From a virus: a DNA stretch of 25,114 nt. The translations under genes were made by a program, and so were the position numbers. The stretch lies in the IMG/VR virus record IMGVR_UViG_3300046532_003215, positions 1 through 25,114 of that record; one strand, given 5' to 3'. Below the pieces are notes generated by a model that saw nothing but the letters and a program-made list of their open reading frames with translations, ran no database searches and was not told where the DNA came from. Positions 16,331 to 22,645 of the stretch are shown one piece after another; positions within the stretch are counted from its first letter, which is position 1; each line of letters starts with the position of its first letter.

Positions 16331-16784
16331 TTATTCTCAATGCTGTCATTGTTTTACTACGATTGCTCCCGTCAAGGACATATGAACAATGAATCCATCC
16401 ACTATTTGGATCAACTCCGTCATAAAATTCTAGAATGAGTTGGTCAAATGTTAGATTCTTTTCAATCCATTTTGCGAGGTTTGGATTTGAAATTCGTGTT
16501 GATTCAAAGTCTGCTGCTTGACCATTACAATGTTGACTTGTCTTTGATCCGCCTACAGCCTTGTTCAGTGCAGGAGAACGATACCCACTGTTGATACGGA
16601 TAACTCCAAATTCTTCTCTTATTGGTTGTAAGATAAAATTACAGAGATTTGTTAAATTGATAACGTGTTCTCTTGTTGCATCGTTTGATATACCCAAACG
16701 GTCAGCGGTGGAACTTTTTATCATTTCTTGATACCCAAAGTTTTTTGTCAGGTGTCCGTTATAAGTTGGTATCTTGACTGCCAT
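16293..16784 (-). CDS. M15-family zinc peptidase, probable endolysin
   Basis: The 163-residue product is a VanY/Peptidase_M15_3-type D,D- or L,D-peptidase that cuts peptidoglycan stem peptides. INSGYRSPALNKAVGGSKTS leads into QHCNGQAADF, which supplies zinc ligands H85 and D92. ILEF supplies the catalytic Glu (E119), and WIHCSY the third ligand H132. There is no signal peptide, so it needs a holin or another release route, or it acts in the virion. It has an AGGAG ribosome site. Neighbours are a 99-residue protein and, further upstream, a two-helix membrane protein. Confidence 0.92.
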   Translation of the reverse strand: MAVKIPTYNGHLTKNFGYQEMIKSSTADRLGISNDATREHVINLTNLCNFILQPIREEFGVIRINSGYRSPALNKAVGGSKTSQHCNGQAADFESTRISNPNLAKWIEKNLTFDQLILEFYDGVDPNSGWIHCSYVLDGSNRSKTMTALRINGKTSYKSGLLA

Positions 16785-16799
16785 AATATTCTCCTAAGT

Positions 16800-17099
16800 T
16801 TATTTTATTTCAACTGAGCCAGTAGTAGGATCGAATATAACTGTAAATGTTTTTTCGATTCGTTTGAGTGTTCCGTCTGCTTTGACGATAGGTAACTTAC
16901 CCTCAACTGCGGCCATCAATGCCTCTTTGGCATTTTTGAATTCATGTGCGGGGTCTTCTTTTATAGCTTTGTCTAATTCTTTTTGTGCTTCTTTTGGAAG
17001 TAGATCATCTATCATACTTTCAACGTGTTCTGTTGCTAAGTCTGTAGCCTTGTCTATAACAAGACCAGAAATAACATTGAATAATAATAAAGGTAACAT
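16800..17099 (-). CDS. 99-residue protein upstream of the endolysin
   Basis: It starts MLPLLLFNVISGLVIDKATD, a short hydrophobic N-terminus too brief for a clear transmembrane helix. An amphipathic charged middle follows (EAQKELDKAIKEDPAHEF), then a beta-like end (IEKTFTVIFDPTTGSVEI). The ribosome site is AAGGAAT. Being directly before the M15 gene suggests a lysis-related role, but I recognise no family. Confidence 0.78.
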   Translation of the reverse strand: MLPLLLFNVISGLVIDKATDLATEHVESMIDDLLPKEAQKELDKAIKEDPAHEFKNAKEALMAAVEGKLPIVKADGTLKRIEKTFTVIFDPTTGSVEIK

Positions 17100-17114
17100 A
17101 ATATTCCTTTTTCT

Positions 17115-17204
17115 CTATAAATCACATCCACATGGAGTTTCCTCTGAACACTCACATGGTTCACAGGTACAATTAACACATTTACATTCTTCGTTATTAC
17201 ACAT
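17115..17204 (-). CDS. 29-residue metallothionein-like cysteine-rich protein
   Basis: The minus strand has AGGAG, five A's, then ATG at 17204 and a TAG at 17115. The product has 9 cysteines in 29 residues: MCNNEECKCVNCTCEPCEC, then SEETPCGCDL. The core CKCVNCTCEPCEC is the CxCxxCxCxxCxC pattern of metallothioneins, followed by another C-x-C. It therefore probably binds Zn or Cu through thiolate clusters in the cytoplasm. It lies between the Hsp20 terminator and the 99-residue gene, 15 bases before the latter, and is likely the first gene of the lysis-type operon. It could instead be a structural zinc peptide. Confidence 0.78.
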   Translation of the reverse strand: MCNNEECKCVNCTCEPCECSEETPCGCDL

Positions 17205-17238
17205 TTTTTCTCCTAATGATATGGGGTTGTTTCTGTAA

Positions 17239-17245
17239 TATTTAG
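17239..17245 (-). promoter_or_regulatory. Possible late promoter variant CTAAATA
   Basis: The minus strand reads GTATACTAAATATTACAG right after the Hsp20 terminator, about 35 bases before the metallothionein-like ATG. CTAAATA is close to the late consensus, and position and spacing match the late promoters at 8393 and 10545. It is weaker than those. Confidence 0.4.
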
Positions 17246-17250
17246 TATAC

Positions 17251-17287
17251 AAAAGAGCCCACCAGTATTACAAGTATACTGGTGGGC
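17251..17287 (-). terminator. Rho-independent terminator after hsp20
   Basis: A perfect 12-bp stem (GCCCACCAGTAT / ATACTGGTGGGC) with a 7-base loop is followed on the minus strand by TCTTTT. It begins 22 bases after the Hsp20 stop. Confidence 0.92.
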
Positions 17288-17308
17288 ACACCACAAACAC
17301 AAGACAAG

Positions 17309-17887
17309 TTATTTAGAACGAATTCCTGGCTTGTCTTGAGGAGCAAGACGAGGGACTTTTGTCCACTTCTCTTCTCCTATGCGATTGAGTTCAGCCGCTG
17401 TCAATTTTTTAGTTGCGGCTCCAATAGGAATTAAACGTGCTCGTTTCTCCTCTGGAATTTGTTTCTCAAGTTCAACGGTTAACATTCCGTTAGTAAGGTT
17501 ACAACCCTTTACAACAATGTCATCAGAAAGAGTAAATTTTCTTTCAAATGCTCTACAGGCAATTCCCTTATGAACATAAGATGAGTCTGAAAGTATTTCT
17601 GTAGCCATCTCTACACCGGAATTGATTTTAGTACGAATTGTAAGGGTTTGTTCTTTCAATTCTACTTCCAAATCATCCTCATTAAAACCAGCAATCGCCA
17701 TTTCAATGAAAAAGAATTCTTCTCCAGTTTTTCGGATGTTGTAGGGGGGATATCCTTGATTGTTTGTAACGTGTTGCGTAGAATCTCCAAGCAAACGGTC
17801 AAACATTGAATCGAACCCTATTGAAAATCCTAGAGCCCTTTCGAAATCCCCAAAATTTGCAGGGACATGTGATGCGCGTAGTACCAT
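17309..17887 (-). CDS. Small heat-shock protein Hsp20/IbpA-like
   Basis: The 192-residue product has an alpha-crystallin domain. YPPYNIRKTGEEFFFIEMAI at about residues 46-65 is the IbpA-type start, followed by AGFNEDDLEVELKEQTLTI. The core ends with NGMLTVELEKQIPEE. ARLIPIG supplies the C-terminal I/L-x-I motif used in oligomer assembly. It is a holding chaperone for unfolded proteins, common in marine T4-like phages, perhaps helping virion assembly. The tail after about residue 155 is longer than in typical IbpA. The ribosome site AAGGAGG is strong but sits inside a predicted hairpin (17886-17913), and a terminator follows the gene. Confidence 0.93.
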   Translation of the reverse strand: MVLRASHVPANFGDFERALGFSIGFDSMFDRLLGDSTQHVTNNQGYPPYNIRKTGEEFFFIEMAIAGFNEDDLEVELKEQTLTIRTKINSGVEMATEILSDSSYVHKGIACRAFERKFTLSDDIVVKGCNLTNGMLTVELEKQIPEEKRARLIPIGAATKKLTAAELNRIGEEKWTKVPRLAPQDKPGIRSK

Positions 17888-17977
17888 AATTCCTCCTTAT
17901 ATAAGCGAATTATTTGAAATTCACCCCTCATACGCTGAGCGGGTGATCTTGTCGAGGTTTCCACTATGGACAACCTC
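17886..17977 (-). promoter_or_regulatory. Three-hairpin 5' leader of hsp20, possible RNA thermometer
   Basis: In mRNA order there are three inverted repeats. Hairpin 1 (17977-17954): GAGGTT-G-TCCA-TAG-TGGA-AACCTC. Hairpin 2 (17946-17921): TCACCC-G-CTCA-GCGTA-TGAG-GGGTGA. Both have a 6-bp lower stem, one bulged G on the 5' arm and a 4-bp upper stem. Hairpin 3 (17913-17886) pairs ATAATTC with GAATTAT, burying two bases of the start codon and part of the ribosome site, with an inner CTT/AAG. None is followed by a T-run, so they are not terminators. Bacterial small-Hsp genes are often controlled by such leaders; the role here is inferred. Confidence 0.55.
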
Positions 17978-17979
17978 TA

Positions 17980-18147
17980 TCAATCGATGAAGCCATCTCC
18001 TTTTAAGAAATGCTGACAGCGATGCTTTAAAACAATCCAAATTAATTCAGAAAAAGAATCTGCTGTATAAGTGCCAGATTCTTTTACAACTAATTTAAAT
18101 TTTGTTTCCATTTCGTTTGTTTCAATTAACCAATTATTTTGTTTCAT
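17980..18147 (-). CDS. Short ORF between a terminator and hsp20
   Basis: From the ATG at 18147 it codes 55 residues (MKQNNWLIETNEMETKFKLV, ending FLKGDGFID). The ATG lies directly after the T-run of the terminator at 18151-18197 and has no clear ribosome site, so read-through or a modest real gene are both possible. A GTG in the terminator loop (18171) is a less likely start. No family recognised. Confidence 0.45.
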   Translation of the reverse strand: MKQNNWLIETNEMETKFKLVVKESGTYTADSFSELIWIVLKHRCQHFLKGDGFID

Positions 18148-18150
18148 AAT

Positions 18151-18197
18151 AAAAGAAAGGGGACTATCCACTCAGTTAAGAGATCAGGTCCCCTTTC
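18151..18197 (-). terminator. Rho-independent terminator, 10-bp stem
   Basis: GAAAGGGGAC pairs perfectly with GTCCCCTTTC around a 23-base loop, and the minus strand continues TTTTATT. It ends any transcript from the promoter at 18236 after about 75-80 bases, or acts as an attenuator for the short ORF and hsp20. Confidence 0.8.
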
Positions 18198-18229
18198 AGT
18201 TGTATTTCCATAATATAAATTTCACTTAC
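18151..18229 (-). ncRNA. Putative short RNA between promoter and terminator
   Basis: A strong promoter at 18236-18263 and a strong terminator at 18151-18197 enclose about 79 bases with no substantial gene. The only reading frame is an 11-codon ATG frame (MEIQLKGDLIS) that runs into the terminator's 5' arm and loop. This could be a small regulatory RNA or an attenuating leader. No family is recognised. Confidence 0.4.
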
Positions 18230-18235
18230 TCTTCC

Positions 18236-18263
18236 AGTATATCATACTTTTTGGAATTGTCAA
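18236..18263 (-). promoter_or_regulatory. Sigma70-type promoter TTGACA-16-TATACT
   Basis: TTGACA (18258-18263), a 16-base spacer and TATACT (18236-18241) sit just after the stop of the two-helix membrane protein. It has the same boxes as the promoter before tRNA-Gly. Start expected near 18229. Confidence 0.78.
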
Positions 18264-18267
18264 GTAC

Positions 18268-18489
18268 CTACTTCTTGGTATAAATTCCCCAAAGTACCCA
18301 TACAGCGACTAAACCAACTAGGCCTTCGCTCCCGAGTGATTTAACTACATCAGTTACTGATCCAATGACATCAATGCCAAGGAAGGGAACAGCTGCTCCA
18401 AAAAGAATTTGAAGAACCACACCTAATGCGATCAACGCAAGTCCTGCTTCTGTAAGACTACGAATCCAGCCTGTTGCTTTTTCTAACAT
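18268..18489 (-). CDS. Small two-helix membrane protein, possible holin
   Basis: A 73-residue hydrophobic protein with an AGGAG ribosome site. Helix 1 is about residues 14-32 (AGLALIALGVVLQILFGA), helix 2 about 54-70 (EGLVGLVAVWVLWGIY), separated by a Gly/Val-rich linker; the end is Lys-Lys. Size and topology fit a class II-type holin that would release the M15 peptidase encoded downstream. Many phage membrane proteins look like this, so holin is only a suggestion. Confidence 0.8.
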   Translation of the reverse strand: MLEKATGWIRSLTEAGLALIALGVVLQILFGAAVPFLGIDVIGSVTDVVKSLGSEGLVGLVAVWVLWGIYTKK

Positions 18490-18527
18490 ATATGCTCCTG
18501 TTTAAGTTAAAATATGATGTGTATTAA

Positions 18528-19127
18528 TCACACACCTGTTGAACCAAAACCACCATCTCTATTTGTTTTTTGAGAAGGGGCTTCATCAGTCTCATCCAAT
18601 GTATATTTTTCACATCGAACCAGTTCTCCTTGACATATTCTATCTCCGCTATAAATCCGCACTGGTACATTACTGATACTTGTTACCATTACGAAAATTG
18701 GATCAACATAATCGCTGTCAATCACACCTTCGCAATTTGTGAGATAAACTCCCTGTTTAAATGCCAGTCCTGATCTTGGGTGTAACCTAACTGAAAAACC
18801 CACAGGTATATCTGCGATAAGTCCAGTTGGAATTAACATTCTTTCACTACTCATTAACTGAATATAAGCTTTTCTTTTATTTATATCAAATGATATTCGT
18901 TTAGGTAATTGTTTAGAATGTCCTGCACTACAATATTGTATGTCTTCTCCCTCAATTATATTTGCATGTATATCAAAACATGCTGCATGATCTGTTGCAA
19001 ATATTGGAAGTTCTACAGACTCATTTAATTTAAAAAACTTTAATGATTCTTTTGTCATTGGTGATTTTGACAATGTAGTATTCTTACTCTGATTTGGTGT
19101 TTGAATTTTGCTCGTCGCTTTGCTCAT
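18528..19127 (-). CDS. dut: dUTPase (dUTP nucleotidohydrolase)
   Basis: A trimeric-type dUTPase of 199 residues that turns dUTP into dUMP and pyrophosphate, keeping uracil out of phage DNA and feeding dTMP synthesis. All five motifs are present: AACFDIHA (48-55), PRSGLA (117-122), NCEGVIDSDY (131-140) with the catalytic Asp, GDRICQGELV (161-170) and the C-terminal RDGGFGSTG (190-198). There is an insert between motifs I and II. The ATG at 19127 overlaps regA by 44 bases; an ATG at 19058 would give a 176-residue protein without overlap, retaining all motifs. Both starts have only weak ribosome sites. Confidence 0.93.
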   Translation of the reverse strand: MSKATSKIQTPNQSKNTTLSKSPMTKESLKFFKLNESVELPIFATDHAACFDIHANIIEGEDIQYCSAGHSKQLPKRISFDINKRKAYIQLMSSERMLIPTGLIADIPVGFSVRLHPRSGLAFKQGVYLTNCEGVIDSDYVDPIFVMVTSISNVPVRIYSGDRICQGELVRCEKYTLDETDEAPSQKTNRDGGFGSTGV

Positions 19128-19527
19128 AATCTACTCTTTTATTTCCAATATTATATTTTGCTGTTAATACCCATTCCTCTTTTTCTTTAAAAGATAAAAT
19201 CTTTAATTGATTTAATGGAACGGTTAACGTAGATGATTTTTCAGGAGATACTAATTTTATTAATCCCCATTCAGCTAATAGGTTAGCTATGGTATTTCTT
19301 CTCGCTTGATCATTTTCTAAAAAATTGGTTGGTTTTCCATCCAATGCAAATAATTCTTTAAAATGGACAATATAATATCGTGCCTGTTTATGTAATATAT
19401 GACAAGATTGATATATTATTCTCTCTTTTCTAGATGCTACACCAATTCTTGTTAGTGTTTCTCTAATCTTTAAAAAATCTTCAGGTTCTGCTAATGTACA
19501 TTCTATCATATCTTCAATGCTAATCAT
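19084..19527 (-). CDS. regA: RegA translational repressor
   Basis: A 147-residue homologue of T4 RegA, which binds ribosome-site regions of many early mRNAs and represses translation. The blocks FLKIRETLTRIGVASRKERI, YQSCHILHKQARYYIVHFKE and DQARRNTIANLLAEWGL match the family closely. The C-terminal tail is polar and extended. It overlaps the end of gp62 by 4 bases, the same gene pairing as in T4. Confidence 0.95.
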   Translation of the reverse strand: MISIEDMIECTLAEPEDFLKIRETLTRIGVASRKERIIYQSCHILHKQARYYIVHFKELFALDGKPTNFLENDQARRNTIANLLAEWGLIKLVSPEKSSTLTVPLNQLKILSFKEKEEWVLTAKYNIGNKRVDYEQSDEQNSNTKSE

Positions 19528-19901
19528 TCCACTCCGCCTTCCATGAATTTACTCTTGATTTCTTCGACATCTTCATCGGATAGTAATTCTAAAGCATTCT
19601 TTGCTTTTTCATTACCAAAACCAAAATATGTTTTAACTATTTCTAAATTTTCTATTTTCTCAGGTTTTAACCATTTAGACCACCTAGAACGTGGTCTGAC
19701 ATTATTTAGTAAAAAGTCAAATTGGAGTTTTTTATCAAGGAAATGGCATCTATTCATTTCATTGACTTGAATAACAGTATCTTGAAAAAAAGAAAGACCT
19801 CTATTTACAAGAAAAGGTATATAATCCTTTTCCGTAAGAGGATCATTTTTCATGATATCTTTTGATTCGTTAATAGCTTTAATATAATCAAATGGTCCCA
19901 T
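19524..19901 (-). CDS. 62: Clamp loader small subunit gp62
   Basis: The frame extends to a GTG at 19982, but that would run through the tRNA gene. I choose the ATG at 19901, giving 125 residues starting MGPFDYIKAINESKD, the usual gp62 start. Segments such as FLVNRGLSFFQDTVIQVNEM and DKKLQFDFLLNNVRPRSRWS are characteristic of the marine T4-like gp62 family. It pairs with gp44 to load the gp45 clamp. It is shorter than T4 gp62 (about 187 residues), as in its marine relatives. The ribosome site is weak. Confidence 0.92.
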   Translation of the reverse strand: MGPFDYIKAINESKDIMKNDPLTEKDYIPFLVNRGLSFFQDTVIQVNEMNRCHFLDKKLQFDFLLNNVRPRSRWSKWLKPEKIENLEIVKTYFGFGNEKAKNALELLSDEDVEEIKSKFMEGGVE

Positions 19902-19922
19902 AATGTAGTCTTTATATTCAAG

Positions 19923-19996
19923 TGGAGCGAACTGGAGGAATCGAACCTCCGTCTTCAAGATGGAATCCTGAAATATTACCACTATACGAAGCTCGC
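19923..19996 (-). tRNA. tRNA-Gly(UCC)
   Basis: A complete cloverleaf of 71 bases plus encoded CCA. The acceptor GCGAGCT pairs with AGTTCGC (one G-T), D-stem GTAT/ATAT, anticodon stem TCAGG/CTTGA with loop ATTCCAT (anticodon TCC), and T-stem GGAGG/CCTCC with loop TTCGATT. The discriminator is T, as expected for bacterial tRNA-Gly. It decodes GGA/GGG. It lies 21 bases before gp62 and 8 bases after its promoter's -10 box. Confidence 0.95.
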
Positions 19997-20004
19997 ATAT
20001 ATTT

Positions 20005-20032
20005 AGTATATCATATATTTTCTATTTGTCAA
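20005..20032 (-). promoter_or_regulatory. Sigma70-type promoter before tRNA-Gly
   Basis: TTGACA (20027-20032), a 16-base spacer and TATACT (20005-20010). The start would fall at or just before the tRNA 5' end, so the promoter can serve tRNA-Gly, gp62, regA and dut. The rest of the 20033-20102 gap shows no further convincing signal. Confidence 0.8.
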
Positions 20033-20102
20033 GAGGGGTTGAGAGGTGATGCCCATATAAATGGTCTGCTTCAGGCTTAAAAAAGACATTCAGCACGTTA
20101 CC

Positions 20103-21479
20103 TCACTTCAACCCCATTTTAGAATTCCACATATAATGTGGTTCTGAGCCATCACTGTCACTAATATTTGGATGGTTCATCAAAGCACGTCTATACGGAT
20201 TCAGTGCCATACCGTAAGGTCTATCATTACTCATCCATTCAGTTAATTTATATTTGGAAATGATTTTCTCTGTTTTTACACGTTCTACCATTTCCGTAAA
20301 TCGATTGGATCTATCTGTTATACCCTTTTCTTCAGAAATTATGTCATCAAAATAAGTAAGCATTTTCTGCATCTCTATAGTATATATTAGATGTTTTTTA
20401 AGGTGAATTAGACCATCCTTCGCCATACTATTTCTATGAGACTCATTATCCAAATATTCATTGAGTAACTGAATTGCCTCATCATTATCCTCGAAAAAAT
20501 TTGCTTTGGGATTCAATTCTTTGTAGTATAAAGCATCATACATAATGTAAGGAACGCCCTTCATAATACCGTCTGTGGAAGCAACAGACCACCCACCATA
20601 CGATTGTTTTGGTGAATATCCTACACAACATCTTTGAAGTTCTTTGTAGTATCCCTCTTTATCATATTCAGTTACATATACATAGGGGCGATTAGAAACT
20701 TCTAAAAGTGGTATCCAAACCTTAAAATCTTGTCTCTGCTCCCACAACAAATCCATAGTTTTCATAAAATTATCGAAATCTTTGTATGTTGCTGGTCTAT
20801 GATTAAAAACTATTATTTTTTCATAAGGCTGTATATCTTCAATTTCTATAATATCGACTTCTCTAATTCCTGGATGTTGTACTTCCAAAATTTTATCTAA
20901 TTTTTTACAATTCCAAATACTCAGAATTTTTCCCGCTTCTTCTAATACTAAATCTTTTTGTGCTTGTGTGTTCAGATAACACCTTTTCATTTCCAACAAC
21001 CCCATTAAATTGTAGGTAAAGGCGTGCATCGTAGAAACTACTACATCTTTAATATCAAACCAATGACAATAACCTACAACTGGTGGATTGTGTGAACTAG
21101 TATTGTATAATACATTTTTAATATTGAGTGTATGTTCAGGCAAATGTGAAAATATTAAATCAAAATCCCATTTTCTATGTCTAATAAGATTCCAATCCTT
21201 TACATCAAAGTGCATCCTCATATTTTGGGGATAACTTGGAAGATGTATTATAAATTGATATACATTAGAAAATTCCTTAAACATTACCATATGCTTTGGC
21301 ATCACCAAATAGAAAAATAGATCATCTCGGATCTTGTTCAATTCAGTAATCATGGAATATATTACTTGAATATAACTATCTTTTTCTAAATCTTTAGCAT
21401 ATGTAATATTAGGATAAACTAATATTCTTAGAGTTTTTTGTGGAGTTTTAAACTCCCCGTAAAAATTTTCTAAGCTCAT
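20103..21479 (-). CDS. GT-B-like glycosyltransferase
   Basis: A 458-residue protein with a two-domain GT-B layout. The N-terminal half begins with a Rossmann-type strand (TLRILVYPNITYA) and includes VVGYCHWFDIKDVVVS. The C-terminal half begins EKIIVFNHRPATYKDFDNFM and continues FKVWIPLLE and YGGWSVASTDGIMKGVPYI, which resembles the acidic donor-site region of GT4/GT1 enzymes. The C-terminal 90 residues are an extra helical and basic tail. It starts inside the upstream gene's stop (ATGA), so it is coupled to the DruA-like gene. The substrate may be phage DNA bases, a host surface glycan or a virion protein; the sequence does not decide. Confidence 0.75.
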   Translation of the reverse strand: MSLENFYGEFKTPQKTLRILVYPNITYAKDLEKDSYIQVIYSMITELNKIRDDLFFYLVMPKHMVMFKEFSNVYQFIIHLPSYPQNMRMHFDVKDWNLIRHRKWDFDLIFSHLPEHTLNIKNVLYNTSSHNPPVVGYCHWFDIKDVVVSTMHAFTYNLMGLLEMKRCYLNTQAQKDLVLEEAGKILSIWNCKKLDKILEVQHPGIREVDIIEIEDIQPYEKIIVFNHRPATYKDFDNFMKTMDLLWEQRQDFKVWIPLLEVSNRPYVYVTEYDKEGYYKELQRCCVGYSPKQSYGGWSVASTDGIMKGVPYIMYDALYYKELNPKANFFEDNDEAIQLLNEYLDNESHRNSMAKDGLIHLKKHLIYTIEMQKMLTYFDDIISEEKGITDRSNRFTEMVERVKTEKIISKYKLTEWMSNDRPYGMALNPYRRALMNHPNISDSDGSEPHYMWNSKMGLK

Positions 21480-22645
21480 CTAATAATATCCAAGGTATCA
21501 ATGTTATCTGCATTCCAAAATTCCAAATTTGGCCGTATTCTACCATCTGATCTAAGTTTTTCCCATCTTTTTTGTGCCTTCTTTTTCCACCATTTGGTCA
21601 AATTGTCAAAAGAGTAGTTGTCATAATTGGGTTTTTTAATTAGTTTATCTGTTTTACCAAATATATAATCTTTAGTATTTGCAAATCCATAATCAGAAAT
21701 ATAGTAACGTTTCTGGGTAGTGATTGCCATTTTTTCTTTAATCAGTTGTAAGAACTCAGCGTGCTTTGTAAGGTCATATGCCTTCAGATTATGTTTTAAG
21801 ATGGAATAGATTTTATCTTGTGTTCTCATCTTAACGCTTGTAGGAATTTCTTGATCTGTTGTATAAAGGGGTCCCCCATTTTTCGCAGCAAGAAAATCTC
21901 TTGTTTCTTTATATAATTCATCTGAAAGATTTAAGAGCATTGCACTCATGGTATTACCCTTATGATGTATAAAAGGTTTCAGTCCATCATACTGACTTAC
22001 ATTTTTAATTGATCCATATAGAGAAGTAGTTTCAAAAAACAATGCTTCCATTTTCTCGTACTTCTTATTGATAACCGCTCTAAGTTCGTGGCTACAACAA
22101 TATAATGCTAACAATTTTCCACCCAAACAATTATACCCAAATGGCTGAGCGGGAACAATATTAAAACCGTTCACAAAATGTTTATTAGCAAGATCTAGTG
22201 GAGTTTTCTTAACTCCAAAATAATCGTTTCTTGGGCGGATGTTTAATACAGGAGAACCTAATTTAATAAAACCAACATATTTACCTGTATTTTTTTCTCT
22301 AATACAAAATCGTATCGATCTCCCAGGATTAGCCTCAACATTAAATGAAGCCGTGATTTCTAAAAGATGAGTATAATCTTTTCCCAAAATCTTACCTTGT
22401 TCAGGCTTATCTGTAGTAGTAACTACTTCAAACTCCATATCTTCTGGAGCAAGATCAGGAGAATTAAATAAATCATCCTCAGGACCCACACCAAAAAGAG
22501 AAAGAGAAGTGGGTAGATTTTCTAATCGTTTTTTCTTCTTATAACGATAATATGCCTCAATGTCACTAAAAGCAGAATAATGATCATTAAACTTATCAAC
22601 TATATTGAAAGTTTCTTCTTTAGTTAATTTTAAATAATCTATCAT
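21476..22645 (-). CDS. DruA/DUF4338-like protein
   Basis: A 389-residue protein. Residues 110-220 follow the DUF4338 (Druantia DruA) pattern: a YVGFIKLGSPVLNIRPRNDY strand, FGVKK, FNIVPAQPFGYNCLGGKLLA, then the helix LYCCSHELRAVINKKY, then ALFFETTSLYGSIKNVSQYD. In the family the equivalents are the LGPRD-x-x-IGW, LILPWV...LAS-x-LL and LETFV...RFRGT segments, from memory. DruA is part of the Druantia defence system; stand-alone members exist but their biochemistry is unclear to me. The C-terminus is basic (LTKWWKKKAQKRWEKL). It sits between gp44 and the glycosyltransferase, splitting the gp44-gp62 pair found in T4. Confidence 0.65.
   Translation of the reverse strand: MIDYLKLTKEETFNIVDKFNDHYSAFSDIEAYYRYKKKKRLENLPTSLSLFGVGPEDDLFNSPDLAPEDMEFEVVTTTDKPEQGKILGKDYTHLLEITASFNVEANPGRSIRFCIREKNTGKYVGFIKLGSPVLNIRPRNDYFGVKKTPLDLANKHFVNGFNIVPAQPFGYNCLGGKLLALYCCSHELRAVINKKYEKMEALFFETTSLYGSIKNVSQYDGLKPFIHHKGNTMSAMLLNLSDELYKETRDFLAAKNGGPLYTTDQEIPTSVKMRTQDKIYSILKHNLKAYDLTKHAEFLQLIKEKMAITTQKRYYISDYGFANTKDYIFGKTDKLIKKPNYDNYSFDNLTKWWKKKAQKRWEKLRSDGRIRPNLEFWNADNIDTLDIIR

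Noticed and set aside
18508-18532. Inverted repeat TGTGT-ATTAATC-ACACA after dut
   Set aside because: Only a 5-bp AT-rich stem without a T-run; too weak to call a terminator or operator.
19902-19982. N-terminal extension of gp62 to a GTG at 19982
   Set aside because: It would translate through the tRNA-Gly gene; gp62 similarity starts at the ATG at 19901.
20033-20102. Possible terminator after the glycosyltransferase
   Set aside because: There is a T6 run on the minus strand, but no convincing GC stem precedes it.
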